Positions 63,765 to 64,000 of a stretch of DNA of 64,000 nt are shown one piece after another (within the stretch, counting starts at the first letter, position 1; each line of letters opens with the position of its first letter). The notes beneath the pieces are model-generated. The model worked only from the letters and a program-made list of their open reading frames with translations, was not told the DNA's origin and made no database searches. Source of the stretch: Hymenobacter sp. BRD128. GTDB lineage: Bacteria; Bacteroidota; Bacteroidia; Cytophagales; Hymenobacteraceae. The stretch lies in contig NZ_CP053908.1 in assembly GCF_013256625.1 (NCBI RefSeq), positions 744,001-808,000 of the forward strand, written 5' to 3'. Position numbers and translations under genes: made by a program.

Positions 63765-63797
63765 AAAGGGCTCATCTGCCAAGCAGGTGGGCCTTTT
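63765..63797 (+). terminator. Terminator of ohr
   Basis: A stem of about 15 pairs, including a few G-U wobbles, runs from AAAGGGCTC to GGGCCTTTT around a 3-base loop, ending in a T run. Confidence 0.7.
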
Positions 63798-63977
63798 GCT
63801 GGGTACCATAAGCTGGGGCCACCCTGCCTCATACTTCTATTGCCTTGTGCCGCTTGTCATTGGCGGCAGAGCCACCAGGCCGGCCGCCAGCTTAGGCGCC
63901 CGCACCTTTTGCGTAGCAGCATGCGTAAGAAGCCCATTACCTTTGGGCTAGCTGCCACTAGCGGCTTTTGCTTATCA

Positions 63978-64000
63978 ATGATGAAAAAAATACTCCTAGT
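63978..64000 (+). CDS. Start of a gene running off the window
   Basis: Two consecutive ATG codons followed by AAAAAAATACTCCTA read MMKKILL, the beginning of a signal-peptide-like sequence. Only seven codons are visible, so the product is unknown. Confidence 0.4.

Overview
The window reads as a chromosomal segment of a high-GC Bacteroidota, most likely a Hymenobacter-type Cytophagales. The reasons are the SusC/SusD pair, 7TMR-DISM and LytS/LytTR signalling proteins, TAnnTTTG-type promoter boxes, no consistent Shine-Dalgarno sequences, and a strongly enriched GCTAGC hexamer. No rRNA, tRNA, CRISPR array or intact insertion sequence was seen. The taxonomic call is an inference from gene content and style.

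Region 1 (1-11.1 kb): the end of an iron-sulfur protein gene, a membrane glycosyltransferase and a rhodanese, then a divergent arsenosugar locus. On the minus strand lie arsM and a DUF547 gene, with a DUF6134-like gene beyond them. On the plus strand lie an Omp85-like barrel, a TIGR04283-type glycosyltransferase, an epimerase, an SDR, a CMD-family peroxidase-like protein, the radical SAM enzyme arsS and an aquaporin. Together they could methylate arsenite, attach the deoxyadenosyl group of SAM, remodel and glycosylate the sugar, and move small arsenicals.

Region 2 (11.3-18.2 kb): DinB-fold protein, truncated haemoglobin, sce7726-type nuclease-like protein, then a kaiC-kaiB-kaiB-histidine kinase cluster followed by DNA polymerase IV. 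The second kaiB is followed in the same frame by the kinase, which resembles a split SasA. The kinase N-terminus appears broken by one missing C in a C5 tract.

Region 3 (18.2-32.8 kb): mostly housekeeping and accessory enzymes: NTF2-like protein, cupin, CocE-type hydrolase, aldo/keto reductase, a large AsmA-like protein, a LacI-type regulator, a cNMP/CBS/DUF294 protein with a DnaQ-like exonuclease, two pirins and a phosphopantetheinyl transferase. Several palindromic repeat families sit between them.

Region 4 (32.8-45.1 kb): a Pls/PosA-type NRPS with a single-base frameshift, also at a homopolymer of five, then a polysaccharide utilisation locus read leftwards (SusC, SusD, PKD lipoprotein, GH16 glucanase). 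Candidate LacI-type operators lie upstream of susC.

Region 5 (45.1-49.7 kb): the most unusual gene of the window. It encodes a 7TMR-DISM membrane receptor whose C-terminus is an IS1595-transposase-type zinc ribbon plus a helical segment, with no transposase catalytic core. It is divergent from a LytS/LytTR two-component pair.

Region 6 (49.3-64 kb): Spy/CpxP-like protein, SDR, GH63-type glucosidase, cyclase-family hydrolase, DUF2252 protein, gluconokinase, secreted and outer-membrane proteins of unknown role, a TonB-dependent receptor and an Ohr peroxidase.
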